Positions 30,304 through 32,813 of a stretch of 32,813 nt of DNA are shown here, piece after piece. Each line of letters begins with the position of its first letter. Within the stretch, counting starts at the first letter, position 1. Both the position numbers and the translations under genes were made by a program. The stretch comes from Tissierellia bacterium (GTDB taxonomy: Bacteria > Bacillota > Clostridia > Tissierellales > Sedimentibacteraceae): assembly GCA_012519555.1 (NCBI GenBank), contig JAAYPY010000160.1, positions 1 to 32,813 of the forward strand, written 5' to 3'. The notes beneath the pieces were generated by a model that had not been told where the DNA came from, made no database searches, and saw only the letters and a program-made list of their open reading frames with translations.

Positions 30304-31002
30304 ATGGGTAAGGATGTTATAATTGCATGTGATTTTAGCAATAAAGAAGAAGTTATCAGTTTTCTATTAAAATTTAAAGAAGAGAAACCTTATGTAAAGG
30401 TAGGTATGGAATTATTTTACGGAGAAGGTCCGGAAATAGTAAAAATAATCAGCTCTATGGGACATAAAATATTTTTAGACCTTAAGCTTCATGATATTCC
30501 TAATACTGTTAATAAAGCAATGAAGGTTTTATCGAAGTACAATATAGACATGGTAAATGTTCATGCTGCAGGAACTATTTTAATGATGGAGGCTGCTATT
30601 CAAGGATTAACCCGCCATGATGGTTCAAGACCCTTATTGATTGGTGTGACACAGCTTACTTCCACAGACCAAGAAAGAATGAAAAGTGATATTTTAATCG
30701 ACAGACCCATGGAAGAAGTGGTAATGCACTATGCAAAATGTGCAAAAAAAGCAGGCTTGGACGGGGTTGTCTGCTCACCACTTGAAGCAGGAAAGGTTCA
30801 TGATGTATGCGGAAAAGAATTTTTAACTGTAACTCCCGGAGTAAGATTTGCAGATAATGATACCGGAGACCAGAAAAGAGTTACCAGTCCGTCAAAGGCA
30901 AAGGTTCTTGGTTCTGATTACATTGTTATCGGAAGACCGGTTACCTTAGCCAAGGACCCTGTAGAAGCATACAGAAGGTGTTTAAGAGAGTTTGTGGGAT
31001 AG
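30304..31002 (+). CDS. pyrF: Orotidine-5'-phosphate decarboxylase
   Basis: VIIACDFSNKEEV; IFLDLKLHDIPNTVNKAM; VNVHAAGT; VTPGVRF; DYIVIGRPVT. Confidence 0.94.
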   Translation: MGKDVIIACDFSNKEEVISFLLKFKEEKPYVKVGMELFYGEGPEIVKIISSMGHKIFLDLKLHDIPNTVNKAMKVLSKYNIDMVNVHAAGTILMMEAAIQGLTRHDGSRPLLIGVTQLTSTDQERMKSDILIDRPMEEVVMHYAKCAKKAGLDGVVCSPLEAGKVHDVCGKEFLTVTPGVRFADNDTGDQKRVTSPSKAKVLGSDYIVIGRPVTLAKDPVEAYRRCLREFVG

Positions 31003-31015
31003 GTGAGGTGGTAGA

Positions 31016-31465
31016 ATGGCTGAAAAAATAGTTGCAAAAAACAAACAAGCATATCATGAATATTTTATAGAAGAGAAATATGAAGCGGGCTTAGTTCTTG
31101 TGGGTACAGAAGTAAAATCCATAAGACAAGGAAGGGTTAATTTAAAAGACAGCTATGTAAGCATAAAAAATGGCGAAGCATTTGTTTATAATATGCACAT
31201 TAGCCCCTATGAAAAAGGAAATATATATAATGTAGACCCGTTAAGACCAAGGAAGCTTCTTTTAAACAAAAGAGAAATAAGAAAGCTTGTCGGACTTACA
31301 ACCCTAAAAGGCTATTCGCTCATACCTTTAAGCTTATATCTTAAAAATGGTCTTGTTAAAATGGAGCTTTCCGTGGCAAAGGGCAAGAAGCTCTATGACA
31401 AACGTCAGGACCTTGCAAGAAAAGAAGCCCATAGAAGAATGCTAAGACAAGACGATTACAGATAA
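31016..31465 (+). CDS. smpB: SsrA-binding protein
   Basis: [59 protein letters not shown]. Confidence 0.97.
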   Translation: MAEKIVAKNKQAYHEYFIEEKYEAGLVLVGTEVKSIRQGRVNLKDSYVSIKNGEAFVYNMHISPYEKGNIYNVDPLRPRKLLLNKREIRKLVGLTTLKGYSLIPLSLYLKNGLVKMELSVAKGKKLYDKRQDLARKEAHRRMLRQDDYR

Positions 31466-31490
31466 ATTTTGATTATGGATAGGAGAAAAG

Positions 31491-32183
31491 ATGAAAACAC
31501 TTTATGAAGGAAAGACAAAGAACGTACTAAAAAATGAAGATGACGGTTCCGTGTACATTTTGTTTAAAGACGATGCAACAGGTGAAAACGGAGTGTTTGA
31601 CCCGGGCTCCAATACTGTGGGCGGAATCGTAGAAGGCAAAGGTAAAATCGGCCTTATGATTTCCGAGTACTTTTTTAAGCTCATGGAGAAAAACGGCATA
31701 CCAACCCATTATCTTGGAACTGATATTGACAAAAACCTCATGAAAGTAAGAAGTCTTACCGTACCAAAATTAGAATTTGTGCTGCGATATTTCACTGCAG
31801 GCAGTATGTGCCGAAGGTTTGGTTTGGAAGAGGGTCTGCCATTTGACCCTCCTTATTGCGAAGTTACCCTTAAGGACGATGAACAGGGAGACCCCTTGAT
31901 TAGCGAAAGACTGTGTATTATGAAAGGCCTTTTAAAGGAAGGTCAGTATGGTGAAGCACTAAAAATAACGGAAAGGGTTGGAAAGATCCTTAAGGAAGAA
32001 TTAGCAAAAATGGAACTGACGCTGATTGATTTTAAAATAGAAATAGGATACGATGAAAATGGCAAAATATATATTGTAGATGAAATAACTCCTGATATTT
32101 GGCGTGTTCGGGACAGGGATGGAAGAATTCCCAACCAGATTGAATGTGGAAGTATTTTACTGGGAAAAATTAATAAAGCATAA
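31491..32183 (+). CDS. purC: Phosphoribosylaminoimidazole-succinocarboxamide synthase
   Basis: LYEGKTKNVLKNEDDGSVYILFKDDATGENG; VRSLTVPKLEFVLRYFTAGSMCRRFGLEEG; IVDEITPDIWRVRD. Confidence 0.96.
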   Translation: MKTLYEGKTKNVLKNEDDGSVYILFKDDATGENGVFDPGSNTVGGIVEGKGKIGLMISEYFFKLMEKNGIPTHYLGTDIDKNLMKVRSLTVPKLEFVLRYFTAGSMCRRFGLEEGLPFDPPYCEVTLKDDEQGDPLISERLCIMKGLLKEGQYGEALKITERVGKILKEELAKMELTLIDFKIEIGYDENGKIYIVDEITPDIWRVRDRDGRIPNQIECGSILLGKINKA

Positions 32184-32276
32184 AATCGTAGCCATGCTAG
32201 ACCTTGTATGAGGTGATTATGTTAGCTGAACTTATAAAAAATGGTTTTGGTGAAATAAATAAACAGCCGAATAGAA

Positions 32277-32316
32277 AAACCCGCTTTGAAACCCGCTTTG
32301 TAAATAAAGCGGGTTT
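32277..32316 (+). terminator. Hairpin terminator after purC with a duplicated 5' arm
   Basis: AAACCCGCTTTG occurs twice in tandem (32277-32288, 32289-32300); AAAGCGGGTTT at 32306-32316 can pair with either. Confidence 0.65.
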
Positions 32317-32394
32317 GATATTTTAAGAAAAATAAAAAGGATGTTTAATTGATTTTTTTATGGGTAAATAAAATTAGGAATAGAAAAATTCATC

Positions 32395-32423
32395 TTTACA
32401 TAGTTTGATTAGTGTTGTATAAT
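32395..32423 (+). promoter_or_regulatory. Sigma-A promoter for the FMN-binding protein gene
   Basis: TTTACA (32395-32400), 17-nt spacer, TATAAT (32418-32423). Confidence 0.65.
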
Positions 32424-32478
32424 TTTCAATGTTATGAAAAAATAATTCTCTATCGGAGTAGAATAATAGGAGGAAATA

Positions 32479-32813
32479 ATGAAAAAGGTATTAGCAATTA
32501 TTATTGTATTTGTATTGTCTTTTGGTTTTTTAGCATTTGTTGATAATATGGGAGGCTCAGAAACTGCATCAGCTGAAGAAACTCTTACAGGTACAGCTAA
32601 AGGTTTTGGCGGTGACATCAATGTTACATTAGTCGTAAAGGGTGACGATATTATTTCGGTAGAAGCAGTTGGTGATGGTGAAACACCAGGTATCGGGTCT
32701 TTAGCAATAGATGAACTTCCTGCTTTGATAGCAGAAGCAGATTCAGCAGACGTTGACGGAGTTTCAGGTGCTACTTTCACAAGCGATGGAATAAAGGCTG
32801 CCGTAAAAAACGC
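32479..32813 (+). CDS. Secreted FMN-binding domain protein (truncated by window end)
   Basis: SD taggagg; signal sequence MKKVLAIIIVFVLSFGFLAF; GFGGDINVTLVVKGDDIISVEAVGDGETPGIGSLAIDELP...DVDGVSGATFTSDGIKAAVKNA, with the SGATFTS motif of FMN-binding (RnfG/NqrC-like) domains. Confidence 0.85.
   Translation, partial: MKKVLAIIIVFVLSFGFLAFVDNMGGSETASAEETLTGTAKGFGGDINVTLVVKGDDIISVEAVGDGETPGIGSLAIDELPALIAEADSADVDGVSGATFTSDGIKAAVKN

Overview
The window is a low-GC, Clostridia/Tissierellia-like chromosomal segment, almost entirely coding on the + strand. From left to right it contains: (1) a glycine reductase locus, grdB - trxB - trxA - grdA - grdC - grdD, in which grdB and grdA each read through an in-frame UGA (selenocysteine) that splits them in the supplied ORF track; (2) rpoN (sigma-54) followed by a glycolytic operon gap-pgk-tpiA-gpmI-eno; (3) secG and a membrane pyrophosphatase, hppA; (4) a cassette of alpha/beta hydrolase, membrane-anchored MurF-like ligase (apparent 1-nt frameshift) and divergent Ddl-like ligase; (5) rnr and ssrA (tmRNA, tag ANENNLAYAA); (6) a pepD-type dipeptidase and an OPT-family peptide transporter; (7) an AraC-type regulator with a GyrI-like domain, a YitT-family membrane protein, psuK/psuG-like genes, pyrF, smpB and purC; (8) the start of a secreted FMN-binding-domain protein. 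Intergenic spacers carry several palindromes, including a REP-like family with a GACACAC-type core. Most of the window is housekeeping or amino-acid-fermentation metabolism. The best candidate for something under-described is the hydrolase / membrane MurF-like / divergent Ddl cassette. No CRISPR, phage or transposase gene was seen. All assignments come from reading the sequence and recalling family motifs; no searches were run.
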